From: an uncultured Clostridia bacterium | Lineage (GTDB): Bacteria > Bacillota > Clostridia > Lachnospirales > Bianqueaceae | DNA: 26,718 nt | Direction: 5' to 3' | NCBI GenBank assembly: GCA_947570515.1 | Contig: CANOUM010000005.1 | Span: 1-26,718 of the forward strand | In this document: positions 7,265 through 14,724 of the stretch, one piece after another | Layout of the letters: each line of letters starts with the position of its first letter | Numbering within the stretch: the first letter of the stretch is position 1 | Made by a program: the position numbers and the translations under genes | The notes under the pieces: generated by a model | Database searches by the model: none | Told to the model about the DNA's origin: nothing | The model's input: only the letters and a program-made list of their open reading frames with translations

Positions 7265-7945
7265 ATGACATACGATTGTTTAATTATAGATGACGAAAAA
7301 CTGCTTGCAGACAGTACCGCAGAATACTTTAATCTGTTTGATGTTACAACGGCGATTGCATACAGTGTTTCAGATTGCAGAGATTTTTTTAAGGAAAATA
7401 CTGCAAAGCTGCTTTTGCTGGATATAAATCTTGGTGATGGCAGCGGCTTTGCACTTTGCAAGGAGCTACGGGTAACTACGGAAATTCCTATATTGTTTAT
7501 ATCTGCTCGGACAAGTGAAGATGATCAAATTGTCGCCTTGAGTATCGGCGGTGACGATTATATTCAAAAGCCGTATTCACTAAGCGTTTTACTTGCAAAG
7601 GTCAGGGCGGTACTGAAACGATACGGAGGTAAAGAGAATGAAAAATATGATGATGGGGATTTGTGTGTCGATTTTAATGCAAGACAGATTTTTGTTAATC
7701 AGATTCCGGTAAAGCTGACTTCGCTGGAATTTAAGCTGCTTTCTTATCTGATGCAAAACGCAGGTCGGTTGATTACAAAACAAGAAATTTTTGAAAAGGT
7801 TTGGGAAGATAAATTTACAGGCGACAGCACGCTCAATGTTCATATCCGTAAAATTCGTGAAGCGATTGAGCGTGAACCGAGTAATCCCGAATATGTCCTC
7901 ACTGTTTGGGGTGACGGTTACAAATTCAACGGGGGAAAGCAATGA
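7265..7945 (+). CDS. OmpR/PhoB-family response regulator
   Basis: A 226-residue two-domain regulator. The receiver domain (1-118) has the acidic pair D9/D10, the phospho-acceptor D53 in LLLLDINLGDG, the switch Ser S80 and K102 in IQKPYS. The winged-HTH output (about 128-223) has LTSLEFKLLSYLMQNAGRLITKQ-type and LNVHIRKIREAIE motifs and ends with the usual V-G-DGYKF wing, here VWGDGYKF. The start is ATG 7265 after AAAAGGAGACACCAA; an ATG further upstream at 7160 lies inside the previous gene. It overlaps the kinase gene by 4 bases, so they form a pair. Its probable target is the phased repeat array at 9204-9257. Confidence 0.95.
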   Translation: MTYDCLIIDDEKLLADSTAEYFNLFDVTTAIAYSVSDCRDFFKENTAKLLLLDINLGDGSGFALCKELRVTTEIPILFISARTSEDDQIVALSIGGDDYIQKPYSLSVLLAKVRAVLKRYGGKENEKYDDGDLCVDFNARQIFVNQIPVKLTSLEFKLLSYLMQNAGRLITKQEIFEKVWEDKFTGDSTLNVHIRKIREAIEREPSNPEYVLTVWGDGYKFNGGKQ

Positions 7946-9207
7946 GAGGTCGTATTCTTTTCGGTGGACTGCTTATTACTTTGGTGGCGGAACTCGCCGT
8001 TCTCATTTGGTTTACATATCCAAAGACAGAGCATTTGCAGGACACGGTAACAGTCAATGAAATCATACAGACGGTACAAAATGATTGGAACTCTTTAGAA
8101 GCCCACAGCAATCACTGGACGCTCGATTATGTTGTTATCGATTCCGACGGAGCAGTCCTGTATAGAACGAAACCGGGACTCAGCGATAGCATAAATACGG
8201 CTGTCAGCCATAAGGACACCATTCTTGACATAGAGATTGATAACTCAGTTGTAGGAAAGCTCATTGTTTACAATGACGATTCATTGACTTTTCAAACCGA
8301 AAAACAAACCGCTATTTTTGCTGTTATAGCGGTAATTGTTCTGCAATGCGGTATCGGAGCGGCATATTATTTCTATTTGCGACGCACTGTGATAAAGCCT
8401 TTTCATAAGCTGAGAAATTTTGCACAACGCATTGCGGGAGGTAATTTGGATATCCCACTTGAAATGGATCGGCACAATCTGTTTGGGGCTTTTACGGAGA
8501 GCTTTGATATAATGCGTTCCGAACTCAAAAAAGCAAGAATGGCTGAGTCAAAAGCCAATGCAAGCAAAAAGGAACTTGTGGCAAAGCTGTCCCATGACAT
8601 TAAAACACCCACCGCAAGTATCAAGGCTGCTTCTGAGGTAGGGGTGGCATTGGCGGCGGACGAAAAAAACAAGGAGAATTATAGGCAGATTATTCAGAAA
8701 GCCGATCAAATCAACACATTGGTTACCAATTTATTTTCTGCCACACTGGAGGAGCTTCATGAGCTTTCGGTAACGCCAACAGATTTGAAAAGCGAGGAAC
8801 TGCGGATTTTACTTCAAAATGCCGATTATCTGCACCGAGCGGAAGTACCTACTGTTCCTGCCTGTATGCTGTTTGCAGATAAGCTGCGCTTGCAGCAGGT
8901 ATTGGATAATATCTTTGCTAATTCCTATAAGTATGCCGATACAAACATCAATGTAACGATAGGTATGGAGGATAAGTATCTTACGGTTTGTATTGAAGAT
9001 TACGGCGGGGGTATCGGCGAATCGGAACTGCCGCTTCTGAAAGAAAAATTTAAGCGTGGAAGCAATACGCAGGGTATTGACGGCGCAGGCTTGGGACTGT
9101 ATATCGCCGATTCCTGTATGGAAAGGATGAGGGGACGGCTGGAACTTGAAAACGGGCAAAGCGGTTTGAAAGCGACCGTTTGGATTGCTCTCAGCAGTAC
9201 GATTTAA
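7942..9207 (+). CDS. membrane sensor histidine kinase
   Basis: A 421-residue sensor kinase. TM1 is at about 5-26 and an extracytoplasmic loop of about 90 residues follows. TM2 is at about 123-146, then HAMP (about 147-200). The HisKA domain has SHDIKTP with the phospho-acceptor H218. The catalytic domain has the N box (DNIFANSYKY, N327), the G1 box (EDYGGGIG) and the G2 box (GAGLGLYI, 381-388). All key residues are present. The sizeable external loop differs from the loop-less intramembrane-sensing BceS kinases, so it may sense a ligand itself. It overlaps the response regulator gene at ATGA and is followed after 78 bases by the ABC transporter genes. Confidence 0.94.
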   Translation: MRGRILFGGLLITLVAELAVLIWFTYPKTEHLQDTVTVNEIIQTVQNDWNSLEAHSNHWTLDYVVIDSDGAVLYRTKPGLSDSINTAVSHKDTILDIEIDNSVVGKLIVYNDDSLTFQTEKQTAIFAVIAVIVLQCGIGAAYYFYLRRTVIKPFHKLRNFAQRIAGGNLDIPLEMDRHNLFGAFTESFDIMRSELKKARMAESKANASKKELVAKLSHDIKTPTASIKAASEVGVALAADEKNKENYRQIIQKADQINTLVTNLFSATLEELHELSVTPTDLKSEELRILLQNADYLHRAEVPTVPACMLFADKLRLQQVLDNIFANSYKYADTNINVTIGMEDKYLTVCIEDYGGGIGESELPLLKEKFKRGSNTQGIDGAGLGLYIADSCMERMRGRLELENGQSGLKATVWIALSSTI

Positions 9208-9257
9208 GGGATATTTAAGGATTGCATAAAGACAGTTAAGAATTGGATAAGTAAAAT
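9204..9257 (+). promoter_or_regulatory. phased TTAAG-type repeat array and promoter for the ABC genes
   Basis: Half-sites of form (T/A)TAAG or ATAAA begin at 9204, 9215, 9226, 9236 and 9247, a period of 10-11 bases. The two best long copies, TTAAGGATTGCATAA (9215) and TTAAGAATTGGATAA (9236), are exactly 21 bases apart. A -35-like AAGACA (9229-9234), a 17-base spacer and TAAAAT (9252-9257) overlap the array. Direct repeats one helical turn apart are the usual target of OmpR/PhoB-type dimers. It begins at the kinase stop codon and ends 28 bases before the ABC start. Confidence 0.65.
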
Positions 9258-9285
9258 AGAACATGTAAAAAAGGAGGCTTACCGT

Positions 9286-10044
9286 ATGAAAGAAACTTTA
9301 TTAAAAACTGAAAAATTGAGTAAATCATTTTCAAACGGCGGCGTCATGCAGCATGTTCTAAAGAATATTGATTTACAGCTCTACAAGGGTGATTTTACCG
9401 TTATCATGGGGGCGAGCGGGGCGGGAAAGTCCACGCTTTTGTATGCCCTATCGGGAATGGACACCCCTACGCTTGGTACGATTACATTTGGGGATAAAAT
9501 GATATCCGAATTGTCACAGGATGGTCTTGCCGTATTTCGGCGTGACCATTGCGGATTTGTGTTCCAACAGATCTATCTCATTGATGGAATGAGCGTTATG
9601 GACAATGTGCTTTCCGCAGGACTTCTCGTAAACAAAAATAAAAAAGAGATTGTGGCAAAAGCAAAAGAACTGTTTGCGGCGGTGGATATTTCCGAAGATA
9701 CACAAATGAAGTTTCCCACGCAGCTTTCCGGCGGGGAAGCGCAGCGTGTGGGGATCGTTCGGGCGCTGATCAATGCACCGGAAATTCTGTTTGCCGATGA
9801 ACCCACAGGTGCACTCAACAGCAAAACTGGGCTTGATGTTTTAGACACTTTGACAAGGTTCAATGAACAGGGGCAAAGTGTGGTAATGGTGACGCACGAT
9901 ATGCGTTCTGCCCGGCGTGGCAACCGTATTCTTTACTTGAAGGACGGCGTGATTTTGGGAGAATGCGAATTGGGCAAGTATGTACCCGACGACAAGGAAA
10001 GGCACGAAAAACTTTCCTCCTTCTTGAAAGATATGGGGTGGTAA
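9286..10044 (+). CDS. ABC transporter ATP-binding protein (MacB/BceA-like)
   Basis: A 252-residue ATPase of the family paired with FtsX-type permeases. Walker A is GASGAGKST (42-50), the Q-loop is at FVFQQ (91-95), the signature is LSGGE (147-151), Walker B is ILFADEP (167-173) and the switch His is H204. The start ATG 9286 has AAAAAAGGAGGCTTACCGT upstream. The permease gene begins one base after its stop, so the two form a unit. With the two-component genes ahead it matches the layout of modules that detect and resist cell-wall-active peptides such as bacitracin or lantibiotics. The actual substrate is unknown. Confidence 0.94.
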   Translation: MKETLLKTEKLSKSFSNGGVMQHVLKNIDLQLYKGDFTVIMGASGAGKSTLLYALSGMDTPTLGTITFGDKMISELSQDGLAVFRRDHCGFVFQQIYLIDGMSVMDNVLSAGLLVNKNKKEIVAKAKELFAAVDISEDTQMKFPTQLSGGEAQRVGIVRALINAPEILFADEPTGALNSKTGLDVLDTLTRFNEQGQSVVMVTHDMRSARRGNRILYLKDGVILGECELGKYVPDDKERHEKLSSFLKDMGW

Positions 10045-10045
10045 A

Positions 10046-12388
10046 ATGAGAAAAATTTTTCTGATTGTCCGCTCCAATATACGAAAAGCCAAAGGTCAGG
10101 CTGTTGCCTTTGTTGTACTGATTTTACTTGCATCTTTGCTTTTTAATCTTTGGCTTATGTTGTCTATGGACTATCACGCCAACTTCGTGCGTTACCACGA
10201 TAAACTCAATGCCGAACACGTTACCCTTGCGGTTAATGATAACGATGGTGCTGTTAAAGAATTTTTAGCACAAACACTTGAAGATGATACCCGCGTTGAG
10301 CAATACAGATTGGATAAATGTTTGTATATAGCGGGCACGTTACCGTATAATGGTAGCGAGATGGTCCAACAATTTGTTTTTATGGATAAGCATACCGCTC
10401 TTACCCGCACCATCGGCAAAGTAGAAATTGTCGAAGACGGTAATGTTGCAAGCGGTGTCTATTTGCCTATGCTGTACAAAACAGGCGATGTTGACGTAGG
10501 CAAACAGATTGAAATTTCTATCGGCAGTCATAAAGCAGTTTACACAGTCTGCGGCTTTTTCAACAGCATTATGATGGGATCACATAATTGTGCCTTAACG
10601 CAAATCATACTTACCGAAGATAAATATTCCGAACTTGAAGAAAGTGGATTTGCGCCGCAGTCAACGCTTTGTTCTGTGCGTTTACACGATAAATCGGATA
10701 ACCTCAATTATCAGGCAACGCTAAAGGCTGCCGTTTCTGAACATTTTCCGGATACACCTATGATGGGCAGTTGTTACGATATTGTGTCGCAGGGACGCTA
10801 TGTTTCGCAAATGATTTGCGCTACAATCATAGCGGCAATGGCTTTCTTTGTCTTACTTATCGCCGTAGTCGTATTGGTATCGAATATCGTCAATTATATT
10901 CAAGTCAATATGAAAAATCTTGGTGCGCTTAAAGCCGTAGGCTATACGTCAAAGCAACTCATTTGTTCGTTTTTATTGCAATTTTTAGTGCTGACTTTAA
11001 TTACGGCGATTGTCGGCACGGCATTATCATATTGCGTATTCCCCGTAATAAACGTAATGATGATCTCGCAAACGGGCATTCCGTATGCAATTTACTTTCT
11101 CCCGTTGCCGCTTCTGCTGTCTTTACTGATATTGGGCGGAACTGTTGCGCTTTCCGTTTGGCTTGCCGCACGCAGAATTAAAAAAATTGAACCTATACTT
11201 GCCTTGCGTTCGGGAGCGCAAACGCACAATTTCAAGAAAAATCACATTCCGCTTGAAAAGACGAAAGCGCCATTAGATCTTGCCCTTGCACTTAAGACTA
11301 CGCTTTCGGGCGTAAAGCATAATATAACAGTTTGTATTACAATGCTTGTGCTGTCGCTTATCGTTGTGTTTTCAGGGCTAATGACGGAAAATGTCATTAC
11401 AGATATGACACCGTTTATAAATCTGGTCATGGGCGAATCGTCGGATAGCACGATCAACGTACAGACCGAAATTGAAAATGATTTTTTAGAGAAGTTAAAT
11501 AACGACAGCCGTGTAGAAAAAGTTTATCTTTGCAATAATATAGCTGTATCGCACGTCGGCGGCACGGAACTTATAGCAGTAATTTGCGACGATTTTTCAA
11601 AGGTGAATAACCAAAATGTTATGTACAAAGGCAGGTTCCCAAAATACGATAACGAGATTGCCATAGGTGCAAAATACGCAAGGGAAAAAGGCTTAAACGT
11701 AGGCAATGAGATCGAGATTACCGCAAACGGTAAAACGGAAAAATATCTTATTTGCGGGCTTACGCAAATGGCCAACAACCTTGGCAGGGATTGCCTTTTC
11801 ACAAGACAGGGGTATGAGCGTTTCGGTACTCTGCAAAATGCAACTTATAATATCAACCTTGCCGCAAATACCGACATTGATGCTTGGGGCGAAGAAATGC
11901 AAAAGTTATTCGCCGGCAATGTAAACAACGTTATAAACTTTAAGGCAGCGATTGACAGCGCAAGTAGTGTTTATGTCGATCTTATAACAATGATCGTTAT
12001 TGCAATCCTTGTGCTTTCCGCAATTATTATAGCGTTTGTACTATATTTGCTTGTTCGTACAATGCTAAATAACAAAAAGCAAGATTACGGAATATTAAAA
12101 TCACTCGGATTTACCACAAAGCAGCTTATTCTGCAAACAGCATTATCGTTTATGCCTACAATTATTCTTTCCACCGTCGTAGGAATGATCGTAAGCTGTT
12201 TGGTTATCAATTCGCTCATGGCTCTGTTTTTCAGTTCGCTCGGTATTGTAAAGTGTACTTTTGCAATCCCCGTTGCGTTCAGCGTGTTTGGGGGTATTGG
12301 ACTTATTCTTTTATCGTTCGCTATGGCGTGCTTGCTATCGCTAAAAGTCAAAAAAATTGCACCCCATAATTTGCTTGTAGGAGAATAA
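10046..12388 (+). CDS. ABC transporter permease with two FtsX domains
   Basis: A 780-residue membrane protein. One TM helix lies near the N terminus (about 19-41) and a large extracytoplasmic domain follows. Three TM helices come at about 256-284, 308-336 and 345-373 (first FtsX domain). A fifth TM lies at about 426-448, then a second external domain of about 190 residues, and a second set of three TMs from about 644 to the C terminus. The repeated motifs LGALKAVGYTSKQLI and YGILKSLGFTTKQLI mark the coupling-helix regions of the two FtsX domains. The 4+4 layout fits MacB/LolCE-like mechanotransmission permeases more than the 10-TM BceB type. ATG 10046 follows GATATGGGGTGG. Confidence 0.92.
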   Translation: MRKIFLIVRSNIRKAKGQAVAFVVLILLASLLFNLWLMLSMDYHANFVRYHDKLNAEHVTLAVNDNDGAVKEFLAQTLEDDTRVEQYRLDKCLYIAGTLPYNGSEMVQQFVFMDKHTALTRTIGKVEIVEDGNVASGVYLPMLYKTGDVDVGKQIEISIGSHKAVYTVCGFFNSIMMGSHNCALTQIILTEDKYSELEESGFAPQSTLCSVRLHDKSDNLNYQATLKAAVSEHFPDTPMMGSCYDIVSQGRYVSQMICATIIAAMAFFVLLIAVVVLVSNIVNYIQVNMKNLGALKAVGYTSKQLICSFLLQFLVLTLITAIVGTALSYCVFPVINVMMISQTGIPYAIYFLPLPLLLSLLILGGTVALSVWLAARRIKKIEPILALRSGAQTHNFKKNHIPLEKTKAPLDLALALKTTLSGVKHNITVCITMLVLSLIVVFSGLMTENVITDMTPFINLVMGESSDSTINVQTEIENDFLEKLNNDSRVEKVYLCNNIAVSHVGGTELIAVICDDFSKVNNQNVMYKGRFPKYDNEIAIGAKYAREKGLNVGNEIEITANGKTEKYLICGLTQMANNLGRDCLFTRQGYERFGTLQNATYNINLAANTDIDAWGEEMQKLFAGNVNNVINFKAAIDSASSVYVDLITMIVIAILVLSAIIIAFVLYLLVRTMLNNKKQDYGILKSLGFTTKQLILQTALSFMPTIILSTVVGMIVSCLVINSLMALFFSSLGIVKCTFAIPVAFSVFGGIGLILLSFAMACLLSLKVKKIAPHNLLVGE

Positions 12389-12397
12389 GGATACATT

Positions 12398-12595
12398 ATG
12401 CTGACAAGAAATGAGTTTAATATGCACAAAACAGAATGGATACGCTGTCCTGTTTGCGGAAACAAAACAAGGTTGCAAATACGGGAAAATACCGAGTTGA
12501 AAAACTTTCCCCTTTACTGTCCGAAGTGCAAGCAGGAAACGCTCATCAATGCCAAGGATTTACAGATAACCGTCATTCAAAGACAGGAACGCTAA
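12398..12595 (+). CDS. Cys-rich KTR-domain zinc-ribbon protein
   Basis: A 65-residue protein, or 57 residues if it starts at the in-frame ATG 12422. It has two CxxC knuckles, CPVCGNKTR and CPKCKQET, 24 residues apart, as in the Cys-rich KTR family (PF14205 type). The KTRLQIRENTELKNFPLYCP core is typical. These small proteins are frequent cargo beside resistance genes in clostridial mobile elements and have no known function. Zinc binding by four Cys is inferred. ATG 12398 has AATAAGGATAC upstream and is 9 bases after the permease stop, so it is co-transcribed with the ABC genes. The start at 12422 has only a weak ribosome site. Confidence 0.85.
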   Translation: MLTRNEFNMHKTEWIRCPVCGNKTRLQIRENTELKNFPLYCPKCKQETLINAKDLQITVIQRQER

Positions 12596-12608
12596 TGAAA
12601 CTATGTAG

Positions 12609-12648
12609 ACCGCCGAGTATGGGTAAAACCATAGCGGCGGTTTTCTTT
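12609..12648 (+). terminator. intrinsic terminator of the RR-HK-ABC-KTR unit
   Basis: ACCGCCG pairs with CGGCGGT, an inner TATGG/CCATA stem closes on GTAAAA, and TTTTCTTTT follows. It lies 13 bases after the KTR stop. Confidence 0.88.
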
Positions 12649-12731
12649 TGCCCATTAGCTCTATTCAACGGTCAAACTATATAGTATTCCCGCATTCTTC
12701 GAGAAATATTCAAAAACTTTTACGGAAAGTA

Positions 12732-12761
12732 TTGATAAACAGAAGTTTGCAGATGTATAAT
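12732..12761 (+). promoter_or_regulatory. promoter-like site upstream of the nitrilase region
   Basis: TTGATA (12732-12737) and TATAAT (12756-12761) are 18 bases apart. It points toward the remnant at 12918 and the nitrilase gene at 13075; no other gene start lies near. Confidence 0.55.
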
Positions 12762-12814
12762 GAAATACTCTTTTAAGAGAATCACAACCAATTACATATC
12801 TTCACAGAATTTTG

Positions 12815-12910
12815 AAAGGCGGCTTTACGCCGTACACGTCTGCGGTATGCGAAAAAGAAATACCGCCGCTCCCACATCCGCCTTGAACTGTCGGCGGGCG
12901 GAAAGCGTAA
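12815..12910. repeat. GC-rich cluster of small inverted repeats
   Basis: Within AT-rich surroundings this stretch holds several short inverted repeats. GGCG/CGCC lies around GCTTTA, GCGGTAT/ATACCGC has an 11-base loop, and TCCGCC/GGCGGA lies further right. The apparent 70-residue reading frame across it shows no gene-like start or motif. It may be a structured remnant of the element, for example near an origin or an end. Confidence 0.4.
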
Positions 12911-12917
12911 ATGACAG

Positions 12918-13052
12918 TTTCGACTTGCCTATTATAATGCTTTTGATGAATATCATGTCAAACATAACATAGGAGCAATGAAAAAATTGTTTGCAAGATA
13001 TGTGAGTGAAAGACTGGAGAATTACTTGACTATATTAGGAGATAGAATATAA
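12918..13052 (+). pseudogene. C-terminal remnant of an element gene
   Basis: An open frame of 44 codons without its own start reads LAYYNAFDEYHVKHNIGAMK and then KLFARYVSERLENYLTILGDRI before TAA. The amphipathic, charged composition looks like a true protein C terminus. An internal ATG at 12978 has AGGAG 3 bases upstream and could give a 24-residue peptide. The N-terminal part is missing; the frame is closed upstream at 12912. Family not recognised. Confidence 0.5.
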
Positions 13053-13074
13053 AGCATACAATTTGAGGAGGAAT

Positions 13075-13854
13075 ATGGATTTGAGAATAGGTGCCTATCA
13101 ATTTGCTGTTGGTTCAAGTATTGCAGATAATTTTTGCGCTGTGCGTAGAGGAATTGAAGAGGCAGCGAGTCAGAATATCCGGTTGTTGGTTTTTCCGGAG
13201 TGTGCGTTGACAGGATATCCGCCTCGAGATATAAAATCTGCGGCGGCTGTTAATTTTGAAGAGTTAGATGCGGCATATCGGGAAATCGAGAAAATGTCGA
13301 AAAAATACAATATGTATATTCTTGTTGGTACAATTACAAAAGAGCAAAATAAATATTACAACAGCGCAAGGCTCATATCGCCTGATAGGACAACAGAAAA
13401 TTACTATAAGAGAGCTTTGTGGGGATGGGATCAAGATAATTTTACTATAGGTAATAAAAAGGGCATATTTAAAATTGACGGCATAAAAATAGGCGTCAGA
13501 ATATGCTTTGAAGTACGATATCCGGAATATTTTAGAGAATTGTATCGTGAGAATACAGCATTAAATATTATACTGTTTTATGATGTGGCAGATAGCGATG
13601 ACATCGAACGGTATGCGCTCATAAAATCGCACATTAGAACCAGAGCTGTTGAAAACGTAACATATACAATGTCAGTAAACAGTATTCATCCGTATCAAAC
13701 TGCTCCAACAGGGGTTTTTGACAAATCCGGCCGCACAATCAATGAGCTTAAACGAAACAAGGAAAATTTATTGATATATGATTTTGAAAATGTAGCAGAT
13801 GATTTTGGTGAAAAAGGAAGACGGTCGATTTCCGATGTTCTCACAGGAAAATAA
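13075..13854 (+). CDS. carbon-nitrogen hydrolase (nitrilase superfamily)
   Basis: A 259-residue amidase of the nitrilase superfamily, with the complete catalytic triad E42 (VFPECALTGYPP), K112 (NYYKRALWGW) and C144 (GVRICFEVRYPE). Length and single-domain form fit amidases such as Nit or N-carbamoyl hydrolases. The FPECALTGYPPRD segment also resembles the glutaminase domain of NAD synthetases, but no synthetase domain follows. The substrate is unknown. The start is ATG 13075, with GAGGAGGAAT just upstream. Composition is AT-rich like the island, so it may be cargo or the first gene beyond it. It ends at a terminator shared with convergent hsp20. Confidence 0.9.
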   Translation: MDLRIGAYQFAVGSSIADNFCAVRRGIEEAASQNIRLLVFPECALTGYPPRDIKSAAAVNFEELDAAYREIEKMSKKYNMYILVGTITKEQNKYYNSARLISPDRTTENYYKRALWGWDQDNFTIGNKKGIFKIDGIKIGVRICFEVRYPEYFRELYRENTALNIILFYDVADSDDIERYALIKSHIRTRAVENVTYTMSVNSIHPYQTAPTGVFDKSGRTINELKRNKENLLIYDFENVADDFGEKGRRSISDVLTGK

Positions 13855-13884
13855 GATAAGAAGATTTTCGTTTATCAAATCAAT

Positions 13885-13933
13885 AAAAAAGACAGCGCGA
13901 AAGGCAAAGCCTCTCTTCCGTGCTGCCTTTTTT
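13885..13933. terminator. bidirectional terminator between nitrilase gene and hsp20
   Basis: AAAAAAGACAGC (13885-13896) pairs with GCTGCCTTTTTT (13922-13933) with one A-C mismatch, and a GGC/GCC pairing lies inside. U-tracts exist in both directions. It sits 30 bases after the nitrilase stop and 4 bases beyond the hsp20 stop. Confidence 0.8.
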
Positions 13934-13937
13934 GTAA

Positions 13938-14369
13938 TTATTGAATCTCGATCTGATGAGAAGCAGGCAGAGCTTCCTGTTTTTTGGGCAGAGTCAGACG
14001 CAGCACGCCATCGGCATAGGAAGCGGAGATTTGATCCTCCTGAATGGCGTCGATATCAAAGCTTCTGCTAAATGAGCCATAGGTGCGCTCGCGGCGCAGA
14101 TAGCCGCCTTTTTCGTTTTGCTGCTCTTGCTGGGAACGCCGCGTAGCTTTGATGGTCAGGCGATGATGATGTACATCCACCTGAATATCCTTTTTATCAA
14201 AGCCGGGCAGATCGGCCTCCAGCAGGAAGGAATCGCCCTGATCCTGAATATCGGTTTGGAATTCTCCGATACTATTTAGATTACCAAAAAAGTTCTTTTC
14301 AAGATCAGCGAAGGGATTGCGGCTGAATAAACTACGATAGCTTTTTTCAAAAGGTGTCATTTCAAACAT
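13938..14369 (-). CDS. hsp20: Hsp20 / alpha-crystallin small heat-shock protein
   Basis: A 143-residue ATP-independent holdase that keeps unfolding proteins soluble. The N-terminal arm (MFEMTPFEKSYRSLF and on) precedes the alpha-crystallin domain. That domain runs from about DIQDQGDSFLLEADLPGFDK through the hydrophobic strand GVLRLTLPK, the signature motif A-x-GVL-x-L-x-x-P, here YADGVLRLTLPK. The last residues, HQIEIQ, carry the I-x-I motif that docks subunits. The start is set at 14369 because GGAGG lies 14 bases upstream. An in-frame ATG at 14390 overlaps that GGAGG and has no ribosome site; an ATG at 14360 is another option. The twin palindrome at 14428-14456 lies about 60 bases upstream. 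Confidence 0.92.
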   Translation of the reverse strand: MFEMTPFEKSYRSLFSRNPFADLEKNFFGNLNSIGEFQTDIQDQGDSFLLEADLPGFDKKDIQVDVHHHRLTIKATRRSQQEQQNEKGGYLRRERTYGSFSRSFDIDAIQEDQISASYADGVLRLTLPKKQEALPASHQIEIQ

Positions 14370-14427
14370 GGTATTTATCTTTACCTCCATATTTTAGTAT
14401 GGTGATAGCCTATCCAAAGATTGGCAA

Positions 14428-14456
14428 TTTGATACATCAAAATTTGATGTATCAAA
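14428..14456. promoter_or_regulatory. twin palindromic operator between hsp20 and thi
   Basis: TTTGATACATCAAA (14428-14441), one base, then TTTGATGTATCAAA (14443-14456). Each 14-mer is itself a palindrome with two free centre bases, and the two are exact reverse complements of each other, so the whole 29 bases is a perfect inverted repeat. It ends 10 bases before the -35 box of the thi promoter and lies upstream of hsp20. Confidence 0.7.
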
Positions 14457-14466
14457 AATAAAAAGC

Positions 14467-14495
14467 TTGCATATGACTTTTATCTGACGTATAAT
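14467..14495 (+). promoter_or_regulatory. promoter of the thi operon
   Basis: TTGCAT (14467-14472), 17 bases, TATAAT (14490-14495). Transcription would start at about 14502, immediately before the TPP riboswitch. Confidence 0.85.
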
Positions 14496-14499
14496 AAAA

Positions 14500-14592
14500 C
14501 AAAATGGGGAGGCCGAAGGCCTGAGAGTAAACCATAAGGTTTTGACCCTTTGAACCTGATACAGATAATACTGGCGCAGGAAAATATGGTAA
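14500..14592 (+). ncRNA. TPP riboswitch (THI element)
   Basis: The conserved core is present: GGGGAGGCC-GAA-GGCCTGAGAG, then ACCCTTTGAACCTGAT, GATAATACTGGCGCAGGAAAA. The CTGAGA and CCCTTTGAACCTGAT elements bind the pyrimidine and pyrophosphate parts of thiamine pyrophosphate. The closing P1 stem is not obvious by eye. With the terminator downstream it should stop transcription when TPP is plentiful. Confidence 0.95.
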
Positions 14593-14659
14593 TGAAACGT
14601 GATGCATGCAAATGGCACATAAAAGGCGCCGTTGCAGGTTATCATATGCTGTATATATG

Positions 14660-14692
14660 CCGATGCGCCCAGTTGAGACGCATCGGTTTTTT
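14660..14692 (+). terminator. riboswitch-controlled terminator
   Basis: CCGATGCG (14660-14667) pairs perfectly with CGCATCGG (14679-14686), followed by TTTTTT. GGCGC at 14625-14629 can pair with GCGCC at 14665-14669, overlapping the left arm, and could act as an antiterminator. The thiX start lies 33 bases downstream. Confidence 0.9.
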
Positions 14693-14724
14693 AATGGAAA
14701 AATCAGACAGGAGAGTATAGATCC

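Noticed and set aside
12760..12972. 70-residue open frame upstream of the nitrilase gene
   Set aside because: It crosses the GC-rich inverted repeats, has no ribosome site, and another frame downstream carries the better protein-like remnant.
3104..13933. Flanking direct repeats marking attL and attR of the island
   Set aside because: No repeat longer than would occur by chance could be found by eye at either edge; only a weak ATT-AACGGTC similarity between 6914 and 12663 was seen.
13799..14071. Plus-strand open frame across the nitrilase end and hsp20
   Set aside because: It runs through the bidirectional terminator and is antisense to the clear Hsp20 coding sequence.
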